NCBI GenBank assembly: GCA_902373525.1
Contig: CABKMN010000051.1
Coordinates: 1 to 15,446 of the forward strand
DNA length: 15,446 nucleotides
From: an uncultured Bilophila sp.
GTDB taxonomy: Bacteria > Desulfobacterota > Desulfovibrionia > Desulfovibrionales > Desulfovibrionaceae
Direction of reading: 5' to 3'
Below are positions 1 through 6,349 of the stretch, in pieces (position 1 is the first letter of the stretch; every line of letters begins with the position of its first letter). A model generated the notes under the pieces. It did no database searches. It had not been told where the DNA came from and saw only the letters and a program-made list of their open reading frames with translations. The position numbers and the translations under genes are program-made.

Positions 1-50
1 CTCCAAACCTCCCCCACCCTTCCCAAGACGTTCGACCGTATCGAATCCCT
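1..50 (-). repeat. Truncated copy of the composite hairpin repeat (R0)
   Basis: Read on the minus strand this stretch is a box AGGGATTCGATACGGTCGAA (50 to 31), then a purine-rich lead with CGTCTTGGGAAGG and GGGGGAGGTTTGGAG running off the window edge. The same box plus lead order occurs at 13154-13200, where it leads into a long hairpin, so the hairpin of this copy should lie just left of the window. The box contains TTCGA-N5-TCGAA. Confidence 0.6.
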
Positions 51-209
51 CCTGACGGGTTTTCCGTTTGCCGATGGGATTGGGCGGGAAGGGCGGCGGT
101 GGTCTTGCATGAAGGGGGAGAGTTCGGGATTTGTCTTTTGCGTTTTTTGCGGTAACGGAGAGGATGCCGTGCGCCCCGTCGCTTGGGAAGGGCAGGGGGC
201 CGCACAGGA

Positions 210-274
210 ACGTTTTGGGAAGAAGAGAGGAGGGGATACCGGGGGAGAGGGAACCTTTTTGAAGAAAGGTTCCC
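210..274 (+). repeat. Diverged copy of the composite hairpin repeat (R1)
   Basis: A purine-rich lead (ACGTTTTGGGAAG then GAGAGGAGGGGA) runs into an inverted repeat with 10-bp perfect arms, GGGAACCTTT (249-258) and AAAGGTTCCC (265-274), around a 6-nt loop. The order matches the copies at 11251 and 13154, but the arms are shorter. It lies in the leader of the response-regulator gene, 26 nt before its Shine-Dalgarno sequence, so it could act as a leader hairpin or attenuator. There is no T-run after it. Confidence 0.5.
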
Positions 275-312
275 CGCCGATTCCTCTTTTCCTTTCCCTC
301 AAGGAGTGCCCC

Positions 313-1632
313 ATGCTGCGAGTGTTGGTAGTGGACGACGATCCGGGGATTGTGCGGACGCTGATGCTTGGTTTGAAGATGATGGATTGCCGGCCCGTGG
401 GCGTGGACAGCGCCGAGGCCGCCTTGAAGTCGCTGGAGGAAAAACCGGCGGACATGCTGCTGACCGACATGCGTATGGAAGGCCTGTCCGGCGTGGAACT
501 GGTGCGGGATGTGCGCGCCCGTTATCCTGACGTCGTCTGCGTGGTGATGACCGCCTTCGCTTCCTACGAGAACGCCGTATCCGCCATCAAGGCCGGGGCC
601 TACGATTATCTGCCCAAGCCGTTTACCACCGAGGAGCTGGAACACCTTGTCCGCAAGGTGTCCACACTGGTCGATCTCCGGCGCGACAATGCGCGCCTGC
701 GGGCCGGAGCCGGGGACTGGTTCGACGGGCTGACTTCGCGCAAGTCGCTGGCCTTGCAGACTCTTGTGGAACGGATTGCGCCGAGCGAAGCCACCGTGCT
801 GTTGTCCGGCGAAACCGGATCGGGCAAGACCGAACTGGCGCGGGCCATCCATCGGCGTTCGTCGCGGGCGGACAGGCCGCTGATCGAGGTCACCTGTACG
901 GCCATCGCGGAAAATCTTTTCGAATCCGAGGTGTTCGGCCACGTCCGGGGCGCGTTCACCGGCGCGGTGCGCGACCGGGAGGGCAAGTTCGAGCTGGCGG
1001 ACGGCGGCACGCTGTTCCTCGACGAGATAGGCGAACTGTCGGCCACGGCGCAGGCCAAGCTGCTGCGCTTTCTTGAGGACCGGGTCATTGAGCGGGTGGG
1101 GGACAACAAGCCGATCCGGCTCGACGTCCGCATCATCGCCGCGACGAATCGGGACCTTGCCGCCATGATGCGGGACGGCTCGTTCCGTGAGGATTTGTAT
1201 TACCGGCTCAACGTGTTCGAGTGCGTGGTGCCGCCGCTCAGGGAACGCCCCGAAGACATCGCGCCGCTGGCCGCCAAGCTGCTGCGTGCGGCGGCCGCAC
1301 GGTACGGGCAGGCCCCCACGCTGTCGCAGGCCACCGTGCGGGCCCTGCTGGCGTACTCGTGGCCCGGCAACGTCCGGGAACTCCGCAACGTCATGGAGCG
1401 GGTGGCCCTGCTCGCCGCCGGTCGGGAGGCGACGCCCGCCGACCTGCCGCCCGCGCTCTCCGGGACCGGGGAGCCGTCAGGGGAAAAGCGCATCCCGACC
1501 TTGCGGGAAGTGGAGGCCGAACACATCCGGCGGGTGCTCGCGCTCGGCTTCAGCATGGAGCAGGCCGCCGAACTGCTCGGAATCAATACGGTGACGCTCT
1601 GGCGCAAGCGCAAGGAGCTCGGCGACGCCTGA
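313..1632 (+). CDS. Sigma-54-dependent response regulator (NtrC/AtoC type)
   Basis: Two-component regulator that should activate sigma-54 promoters when phosphorylated. It is 439 aa. A receiver domain covers about residues 1-120, with acidic residues D8-D10, phospho-acceptor D52, T80 and K102. An AAA+ domain covers about 140-385, with Walker A GETGSGKT (166-173), an intact GAFTGA sigma-54 contact loop (213-218) and Walker B GGTLFLDEIG (231-240). A Fis-type helix-turn-helix lies at about 400-435. The start at 313 is chosen because AAGGAG sits 6 nt upstream and translation then begins directly with the receiver strand MLRVLVVDDD. The open frame upstream to 109 is leader and repeat sequence. No histidine kinase is visible nearby, so partner and targets cannot be named. 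Confidence 0.93.
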   Translation: MLRVLVVDDDPGIVRTLMLGLKMMDCRPVGVDSAEAALKSLEEKPADMLLTDMRMEGLSGVELVRDVRARYPDVVCVVMTAFASYENAVSAIKAGAYDYLPKPFTTEELEHLVRKVSTLVDLRRDNARLRAGAGDWFDGLTSRKSLALQTLVERIAPSEATVLLSGETGSGKTELARAIHRRSSRADRPLIEVTCTAIAENLFESEVFGHVRGAFTGAVRDREGKFELADGGTLFLDEIGELSATAQAKLLRFLEDRVIERVGDNKPIRLDVRIIAATNRDLAAMMRDGSFREDLYYRLNVFECVVPPLRERPEDIAPLAAKLLRAAAARYGQAPTLSQATVRALLAYSWPGNVRELRNVMERVALLAAGREATPADLPPALSGTGEPSGEKRIPTLREVEAEHIRRVLALGFSMEQAAELLGINTVTLWRKRKELGDA

Positions 1633-1718
1633 TCCTCTCAGGGATTTCTTTTTCCGGCGGAAGGCCGTATGGGAGACGGACGCGCGGAATGGTTCGCTCG
1701 CAAAACGGAAAGGTGCGT

Positions 1719-2027
1719 ATGAGTTTTATCGCCGGAGACAGCGTGTTGGACGTCGCCTACGGATACGGCATGGTCTGCGACGTGATCAGGAACCCTGACG
1801 AGACGTATCCCGTCATCTGCCGGTTCTGGCGGAACGGGCGGGCCGTGGAAGTGTCGTACACGCGGGACGGGTTCAACGACGTTTCGGACGCCGTGCCCTC
1901 GCTCGTCCATGCGAAAAGCGGCGCGGCGGAAAGGCCGAGCCGTCTGGCCGCCGAAGACTATGACGCGGAATACCGGGAACTGTTCGGAAGCGTGGGGCGG
2001 GACCCCGCGGATCAGGACAAGGACTGA
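1719..2027 (+). CDS. Small hypothetical protein, possible SH3-like barrel
   Basis: A 102-aa protein that I cannot assign to a named family. The first 55 residues have alternating hydrophobic strands with GDSVLDVAYGYGMVCDVI and then YPVICRFWRNG, a pattern seen in small SH3-like or KOW-like beta-barrels. The last 40 residues are charged and probably disordered (ends DPADQDKD). The start at 1719 follows AAAGG with 5-nt spacing; an in-frame ATG at 1689 is possible but has no good ribosome site. It lies 86 nt after the response regulator on the same strand and before a strong terminator, so the two may be co-transcribed. No transmembrane segment or signal peptide is seen. Confidence 0.7.
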   Translation: MSFIAGDSVLDVAYGYGMVCDVIRNPDETYPVICRFWRNGRAVEVSYTRDGFNDVSDAVPSLVHAKSGAAERPSRLAAEDYDAEYRELFGSVGRDPADQDKD

Positions 2028-2090
2028 ACCGTCGCGGGAACGCGGCGGGCGACCCGTCGTCGAACGCGGCGGCGGGCGGCAATGAGGACG

Positions 2091-2128
2091 GACACTCTCT
2101 CCGGCGGGGCCGGGCGGGTGTCTTTTTT
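2091..2128 (+). terminator. Intrinsic terminator after the small hypothetical gene
   Basis: Stem GACAC (2091-2095) with GTGTC (2118-2122), an inner CCGGC/GCCGG helix, then six T (2123-2128). It ends the response regulator / hypothetical unit 64 nt after the stop codon. Confidence 0.8.
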
Positions 2129-2252
2129 CTGGCCTGCCGTACGAAACGGGACAGCTGATTCTCGGATTGCCGATGTGAAATAGCGCATGTTCGGGAAGCC
2201 GGAGTCCCTTTTATGATGGATTTCATCGGCTTTGAGGCATTGCATTTCAGAC

Positions 2253-2297
2253 GATTCTTGTGAGGGAAAATTTTTTATCAAAAATGATTCTTGTTAG
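2253..2297 (+). promoter_or_regulatory. Direct repeat, candidate regulator site for the peroxidase gene
   Basis: GATTCTTGTGAG (2253-2264) and GATTCTTGTTAG (2286-2297) match at 11 of 12 positions and are 33 bp apart, about three helical turns. The second ends 2 nt before the -35 box. This spacing and position suit a regulator bound to one DNA face. The regulator is not known. Confidence 0.4.
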
Positions 2298-2299
2298 TA

Positions 2300-2328
2300 T
2301 TGACATTTCTCCTTATTTGTCCAAAAAT
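2300..2328 (+). promoter_or_regulatory. Candidate sigma-70 promoter for the cytochrome c peroxidase gene
   Basis: A perfect TTGACA (2300-2305), a 17-nt spacer and AAAAAT (2323-2328, 4 of 6 to TATAAT) lie about 60 nt before the start codon in a locally AT-rich stretch of a GC-rich genome. Confidence 0.55.
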
Positions 2329-2385
2329 CCGCAAGCAGGTGAGAGGAAATATTCGCATCATCATCTTTTGACGAGGAGAGAGCAC

Positions 2386-3789
2386 ATGAGAACCCGTTCC
2401 GCCCTGTTGGTGGCCAGTTGCGTGCTGGCGGCTTCCGTAGCGGCAGGCGGCGCCCTGAGCGAGAGCATCGGCGCAGATCAGGGAATGCCCCCCAACCATC
2501 CGCAACTGACGAAGTTTTCCAAGGTGTCCGGCATCGTGATGGACAAGTGCATGGCGTGCCACTCCCGGAACTACGATCTGCCGTTCTACGCCAAGATTCC
2601 GGGGATCAAGGAAATCATCGAGAAGGACTTCAAGGACGGGCTCCGGGCTATGGACCTGAACCTCGAACTGGTCGAGGCCGCGAAGGACAAGCCCATCGGT
2701 GAGGCCACGCTCGCCAAGATGGAATGGGTGATCACCAACGAGACCATGCCGCCCGCGAAGTTCACGGCGGTCCATTGGGGCAGCCGGGTTTCTTCCGACG
2801 ACAAGGCCGCCATCCTCGATTGGGTGAAGGCGTCCCGCGCCGCCCATTACGCCACGGGCCTCGCCGCGCCGCAGCATGCCGCCGAGCCGTTGCAGCCCCT
2901 GCCGGACGCGCTTCCCGTCAACGCCGCCAAGGTGGCTCTCGGTGAAAAGCTGTTTGCCGACAAGCGGCTTTCCGGCGACGATACGGTCGCCTGTCAGACC
3001 TGTCACGACTACGGCAAGGCCGGGACGGACAACAAGCGTTTTGCGGAAGGCATCCGTGGGCAGTTCGGCGACATCAACGCGCCCACCATGTTCAACGCCG
3101 CGTTCAACGTGAAGCAGTTCTGGAACGGACGCGCCGCCGATTTGCAGGAACAGGCCGGCGGACCGCCGATGAACCCCATTGAAATGGGAAGCAAGGACTG
3201 GGACGAAATTTGCGCCAAGCTCGCGCAGGACGCCGAGCTGACCGCCGCCTTTACCGCCGTCTATCCCGACGGCTGGAACGGCAAGAACGTCACCGACGCC
3301 ATCGCCGAATACGAAAAGACGCTGATCACCCCGAACAGCCGGTTCGACAAGTGGCTCAAGGGCGACGACAATGCCCTGACCGTCAAGGAAGTCGAAGGCT
3401 ACCAGCGCTTCAAGATGTACCGCTGTTCGAGCTGCCACGTCGGCAAGTCCGTGGGCGGACAGTCCTTCGAATACATGGACCTCAAGAAGGATTACTTCGC
3501 GGATCGCGGCAACCCGCTCGGGTCGGACGAGGGCCTCAAGGGCTTCACCGGCAAGGCCGAAGACCTGCACCGCTTCAAGGTCCCGAACCTGCGCAACGTC
3601 GAACTGACGGCTCCCTATCTGCATGACGGCACCGTGACCACGCTGGACGAAGCCGTACGCATCATGGGCGTCTATCTGTCGGGCATGGAAATCCCGCAGG
3701 GCGACCGCGACCTGATCGTCGGGTTCCTCCGTACGCTCACGGGCGAATGGCAGGGTAAGCCCCTCGCCGGGGAAGCCGTAAAGCGGTAA
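2386..3789 (+). CDS. Exported tri-haem cytochrome c peroxidase (CcpA/MauG family)
   Basis: Periplasmic enzyme expected to reduce H2O2 to water with electrons from c-type cytochromes or quinol. It is 467 aa and starts with a Sec signal peptide (residues 1 to about 25). There are three CxxCH haem c sites: CMACH (55-59), CQTCH (203-207) and CSSCH (347-351). The last two with the segment around 245-268 and the C-terminal block VPNLRNVELTAPYLHDGT (399-416) are the classical di-haem peroxidase core. The first lies in an N-terminal haem-binding domain that ends near residue 160, as in tri-haem enzymes such as E. coli YhjA. The start at 2386 has GAGGAGAG 5 nt upstream and gives the signal peptide directly; longer frames add non-coding leader. 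The gene stands alone between two terminators with its own promoter. Confidence 0.92.
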   Translation: MRTRSALLVASCVLAASVAAGGALSESIGADQGMPPNHPQLTKFSKVSGIVMDKCMACHSRNYDLPFYAKIPGIKEIIEKDFKDGLRAMDLNLELVEAAKDKPIGEATLAKMEWVITNETMPPAKFTAVHWGSRVSSDDKAAILDWVKASRAAHYATGLAAPQHAAEPLQPLPDALPVNAAKVALGEKLFADKRLSGDDTVACQTCHDYGKAGTDNKRFAEGIRGQFGDINAPTMFNAAFNVKQFWNGRAADLQEQAGGPPMNPIEMGSKDWDEICAKLAQDAELTAAFTAVYPDGWNGKNVTDAIAEYEKTLITPNSRFDKWLKGDDNALTVKEVEGYQRFKMYRCSSCHVGKSVGGQSFEYMDLKKDYFADRGNPLGSDEGLKGFTGKAEDLHRFKVPNLRNVELTAPYLHDGTVTTLDEAVRIMGVYLSGMEIPQGDRDLIVGFLRTLTGEWQGKPLAGEAVKR

Positions 3790-3810
3790 CGTTTCTCTTG
3801 CCAAAACATG

Positions 3811-3845
3811 AAGGCGGTGTCGGCAGTCCGACGCCGCCTTTTCTT
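3811..3845 (+). terminator. Intrinsic terminator of the peroxidase gene
   Basis: A 13-bp stem AAGGCGGTGTCGG / CCGACGCCGCCTT with one G-U pair and loop CAGT, followed by TTTTCTT. It begins 21 nt after the stop codon. Confidence 0.88.
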
Positions 3846-4093
3846 ATGGCGTATTGCCGACGCCTTGTCTGCGTTCCGTATGAAGCCAAGTCCGAATTGA
3901 GCCTCGGTCCCTTTTCGTTATCCTGAGAGCGTATCCTTAGCCTCTGCTTCTGATGTTCTCTTTGGGGAAACGCTCGGAAACGGATTTTGGGGATAAGGAA
4001 TGCGTCCAATGTCCGCTCTCTGATGAAATGCCGCTATACAAGCGTCTGAAAGTTTATTAGGGTAAGCAACCCATACTCATCGGAGGTTCCTTT

Positions 4094-4588
4094 ATGATAA
4101 GCGATGCCGAACTGCTTAAATTGGTCATGGAAAGATATCCCGAACAACCTTCAGCGTTCATCATTGAACAGTTCGCCCTTTTCAAGGCGGGACTTATTCA
4201 GGCGAACAACAAGCTCGCCGTCATGGATGCGGAAGAACTCGTCGCAGAACCCGTCAATCCTGAGGAACCGGTTCAGGAATCGGCCGATGCGCCCGTTTCC
4301 GCCGCCGCGCCCAAGAAGAAGTTCACCAAGCGGAATCTGGTGGTCCGTCCTGAAGAGGCGATCAGCGAGGAAGCCGTGGTGTGCTGCCTGTGCGGTCGGA
4401 GCTTCCAGAACCTGACGGCCAAGCATCTGCTGTCCCACGGCATTTCCGTGGACGAATACAAGAAGCTGTGCGGCTATGCCCCCGAACAGAAGCTGATCTG
4501 CGGCAACCTGCTGGAAAAGTTGCAGGAGAACGTCCAGAAGGCGCAGCGGTCCAGAGAACAGAAGCTGACGGGCGAACACCTGAAATAG
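4094..4588 (+). CDS. MucR/Ros-family zinc-finger transcriptional regulator
   Basis: DNA-binding regulator, 164 aa. An N-terminal helical part (about 1-45, likely oligomerisation) is followed by an acidic and alanine/proline-rich linker (46-75), a basic KKKFTKR patch (74-80), then the zinc-finger region: C97-x2-C100, H111 and H115 followed by GISVDEYKKLCG, which matches the MucR pattern of a finger followed by 'LTPxEYR'. A last helical segment runs to the C-terminus. The start has GGAGG at 7-nt spacing. In alphaproteobacteria MucR binds AT-rich DNA and often represses its own gene; several paralogues are usual in Desulfovibrio. Targets cannot be inferred here. The 248-nt upstream gap (3846-4093) contains no recognised gene; a TATACA at 4035 is the only promoter-like hint. 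Confidence 0.88.
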   Translation: MISDAELLKLVMERYPEQPSAFIIEQFALFKAGLIQANNKLAVMDAEELVAEPVNPEEPVQESADAPVSAAAPKKKFTKRNLVVRPEEAISEEAVVCCLCGRSFQNLTAKHLLSHGISVDEYKKLCGYAPEQKLICGNLLEKLQENVQKAQRSREQKLTGEHLK

Positions 4589-4701
4589 TCCGTAACCGTT
4601 CGGCGTTGGAAGGTTCCCGTGCCGCAACGCCACGTCCGCCGAAAACGGGTTCCCCAGAGGGACCTGTGAAGAGTCGCGGCGTCAGGCCGTCTGCTCTCGG
4701 G

Positions 4702-4734
4702 CAAGGCGGGGCGTCCCCCGTCCCCGCCTTGTTT
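4702..4734 (+). terminator. Probable terminator after the MucR-family gene
   Basis: A 10-bp perfect stem CAAGGCGGGG (4702-4711) / CCCCGCCTTG (4722-4731) with a 10-nt loop and a short TTT. The T-run is weak and the hairpin lies 113 nt after the stop, so this call is moderate. Confidence 0.5.
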
Positions 4735-4857
4735 CGAGGCCGTTTCCGCCGGGAAAGGGCTGGACCTCCCGCCGCCGCGGGTGGTAGGGTTTCGTCCGGG
4801 CGTTGCCCCCGCGTCCGTATTTCGGGCGGCGGATTGTTTTGCCGACAGGATTGACTG

Positions 4858-5235
4858 ATGCTGGAAACGCTTTCTCCACAGGACGCCGTGGTCCTGTTCC
4901 GCAACGGCGGCGCGTTGTTTGTGGACATCCGCACCGAAAAGGAATTTCTCAAACGGGCCATCCCCGGCTGCCCGCTGGTGCCGCTCGACGTGTTGCGGCG
5001 GACGGGCAAGCTGGATGCCCGTTTTTCCGGCAAATTCATCGTGTTTTTCTGCCGCAGCGGCAGACGGACGTGCGACAACGCCGCGCTGCTGGAACGGTGC
5101 GCGCCGGGCCGGGCTTGCCAGCTCGGCGGGGGGATACTGGCTTGGGAACAGGCCGGATTTCCGGTCTGGAGCCCCCGGGAGCTGTTGCCCTGTTTTGCGG
5201 CGACGCCGCGTCTCTTTTCTGGATTTCTCGGCTGA
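4858..5235 (+). CDS. Single-domain rhodanese-like sulfurtransferase
   Basis: A 125-aa protein made of one rhodanese domain, probably cytoplasmic since no signal peptide is seen. Typical features are the N-terminal VDIRTEKEFLKRAIPG (22-37, matching the 'DVRxxxExxxGHIPGA' segment) and the active-site loop CRSGRRT (65-71) with catalytic Cys65 that would carry a persulfide. GGGILAWEQAGFPV (90-103) matches the conserved C-terminal 'GGxxxWxxxGxPV' motif. The start has AGGA at 7-nt spacing. Tandem terminators follow, so it is probably monocistronic. Such proteins move sulfane sulfur; the specific donor and acceptor are unknown. Confidence 0.9.
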   Translation: MLETLSPQDAVVLFRNGGALFVDIRTEKEFLKRAIPGCPLVPLDVLRRTGKLDARFSGKFIVFFCRSGRRTCDNAALLERCAPGRACQLGGGILAWEQAGFPVWSPRELLPCFAATPRLFSGFLG

Positions 5236-5238
5236 ACG

Positions 5239-5269
5239 GCCTCTGTCCCGTGCGGGTCGGAGGCTTTTT
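5239..5269 (+). terminator. Terminator 1 of a tandem pair after the rhodanese gene
   Basis: GCCTC (5239-5243) pairs with GAGGC (5260-5264), with inner CCCG/CGGG, followed by five T. It starts 3 nt after the stop codon. Confidence 0.8.
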
Positions 5270-5295
5270 CGATCAAACATCGCGTTATGATGTCC

Positions 5296-5330
5296 AAAAG
5301 GCTCTGTCCCGTGCGAGGCAGAGGCTTTTT
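5296..5330 (+). terminator. Terminator 2 of a tandem pair, sequence-related to the first
   Basis: AAAAG-g-CTCTG (5296-5306) pairs with CAGAG-g-CTTTT (5319-5329), followed by T. The segment CTCTGTCCCGTGCG is shared with terminator 1, so the pair looks like a local duplication. The A-run and T-run could make it work on both strands. Confidence 0.75.
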
Positions 5331-5367
5331 GTGCCGGGAAACGATCTTCCGGCCTTTCCGTGGTTGA

Positions 5368-5397
5368 TTGACGGGTTCCTGTCCGCCTTGCTACAGT
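5368..5397 (+). promoter_or_regulatory. Candidate promoter for the GGDEF gene
   Basis: TTGACG (5368-5373), 18-nt spacer, TACAGT (5392-5397), placed between the upstream terminator pair and the gene start at 5474. Confidence 0.4.
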
Positions 5398-5473
5398 GTC
5401 CGGACGGATTCTTGACAAGAACATCGGGGATACGGTCAGGAACGTGCGTTTCGCGCCGGTAGGAGGTGAGCGT

Positions 5474-6022
5474 ATGCGCTGCGACATGACGGCGGGCAAC
5501 ACCCGGGAGTCGTCTCCCGAAGAGTTCGGCCAACGGGACAGCCTCACGGGCTTTTACGACAAGGCTTCGATCCGGCATCTTGTGGAACGGTGCTTCGTGA
5601 CCAGCGACGTGTGCCAGTCGCACGCCCTTTTCGTCGTCGATGTGGACAATTTCAGGAAAATCAACGAAACGTTGGGCCGCTCGTCCGGCGACGCCGTGCT
5701 GAGCGACATCGCATGGGTGCTGCGGCGGACGTTCCGGCGTTCGGACCGTATCGGCCGGGTCGGCAGCGACATCTTTGTGGTGTTGCTCAAGGACGTGCAG
5801 ATCGGCAAGCTGTCCGAGAAAAAGGCCCGGGAATTCTGCTCCATGCTCAAAGTCCTGTCCGCCGCACGGGGAAAGAGCGCTCCCGCGTGCAGCATCGGCG
5901 TGGCCACCTATCCCGAGAACGGCACCACGTTCGAAACCGTGTACCGCTGCGCCGACGCCGCTCTGCACGAGGCCAGAAGCCTCGGGCGGAATCAGGTCGT
6001 TTTCGCCCCCCGCACGACTTGA
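5474..6022 (+). CDS. Stand-alone degenerate GGDEF protein, possible c-di-GMP receptor
   Basis: A 182-aa cytoplasmic protein containing little more than a GGDEF domain. RDSLTGFYDK (21-30) is the usual domain start. D56-V-D58-N-F with INETLG (63-68) and GD73 match the metal- and base-binding region of diguanylate cyclases. The signature itself is GSDIF (97-101) instead of GGDEF, losing the second Gly and the key Glu, so catalysis is doubtful. RRSD (88-91) lies exactly five residues before the signature, the position of the RxxD inhibitory c-di-GMP site. GVATYPENG (142-150) and the final helix with LHEARSLGRNQV are normal. The start at 5474 has AGGAGG at 7-nt spacing; an upstream in-frame ATG at 5396 lacks one. 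Likely a c-di-GMP binding protein rather than an enzyme (inference). Confidence 0.85.
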   Translation: MRCDMTAGNTRESSPEEFGQRDSLTGFYDKASIRHLVERCFVTSDVCQSHALFVVDVDNFRKINETLGRSSGDAVLSDIAWVLRRTFRRSDRIGRVGSDIFVVLLKDVQIGKLSEKKAREFCSMLKVLSAARGKSAPACSIGVATYPENGTTFETVYRCADAALHEARSLGRNQVVFAPRTT

Positions 6023-6317
6023 TCCCCTTTCCTCCTCGCTTCTCCAACCGCCTTTCGGCATACGCGGATACGTTCCGGTAATCCCGTGAAACGATTGTAC
6101 GCCCTGCGCGGCAGTCCCCGCTGCTCCCGTTCGGGCTGGCGGCCTCGTTGTCCGTCGGCGCGGCGCGTGCCGGGGTGTGGGGCATCCGCGGCACCGTCCG
6201 CACGTTTTGGGATGTAGGCCGTCGTCGCTCCCGTGCGCCCGCCGTCCGACGGGAAGGGCCGGGGCTTGCCGCATCACCGGCGCGGCGCGTTCGGAGTCTG
6301 ACCCGTCCGCAACGAAA
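6023..6317. other. Gene-free spacer between GGDEF gene and glp terminator
   Basis: About 295 nt of GC-rich sequence in the gap between convergent genes. Open frames here are short and lack ribosome sites. I see no tRNA, repeat or promoter that I can support. Confidence 0.5.
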
Positions 6318-6345
6318 AAGGGGCCTTTCCGCGGAAAGGCCCCTT
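6314..6345 (-). terminator. Terminator of the glpABC operon
   Basis: A 28-bp perfect palindrome (6318-6345, centre CCGCGG) whose minus-strand transcript ends in a U-run from the A-tract at 6314-6318. It begins 5 nt after the glpC stop codon. It may also stop plus-strand read-through from the GGDEF gene. Confidence 0.88.
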
Positions 6346-6349
6346 GGCG

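Noticed and set aside
109..312. N-terminal extension of the response regulator
   Set aside because: The extra 68 codons run through a hairpin repeat, and translation from 313 has a good AAGGAG and begins at the receiver domain.
2278..3804. A 508-codon open frame on the minus strand opposite the peroxidase
   Set aside because: It is the exact antisense of a gene with three haem motifs and a signal peptide; its product has no recognisable domain. Long antisense frames are expected from GC-rich codon bias.
4474..5547. A 357-codon minus-strand frame across the MucR/rhodanese gap
   Set aside because: It crosses two supported plus-strand genes and their terminators and gives an arginine-rich, low-complexity product.
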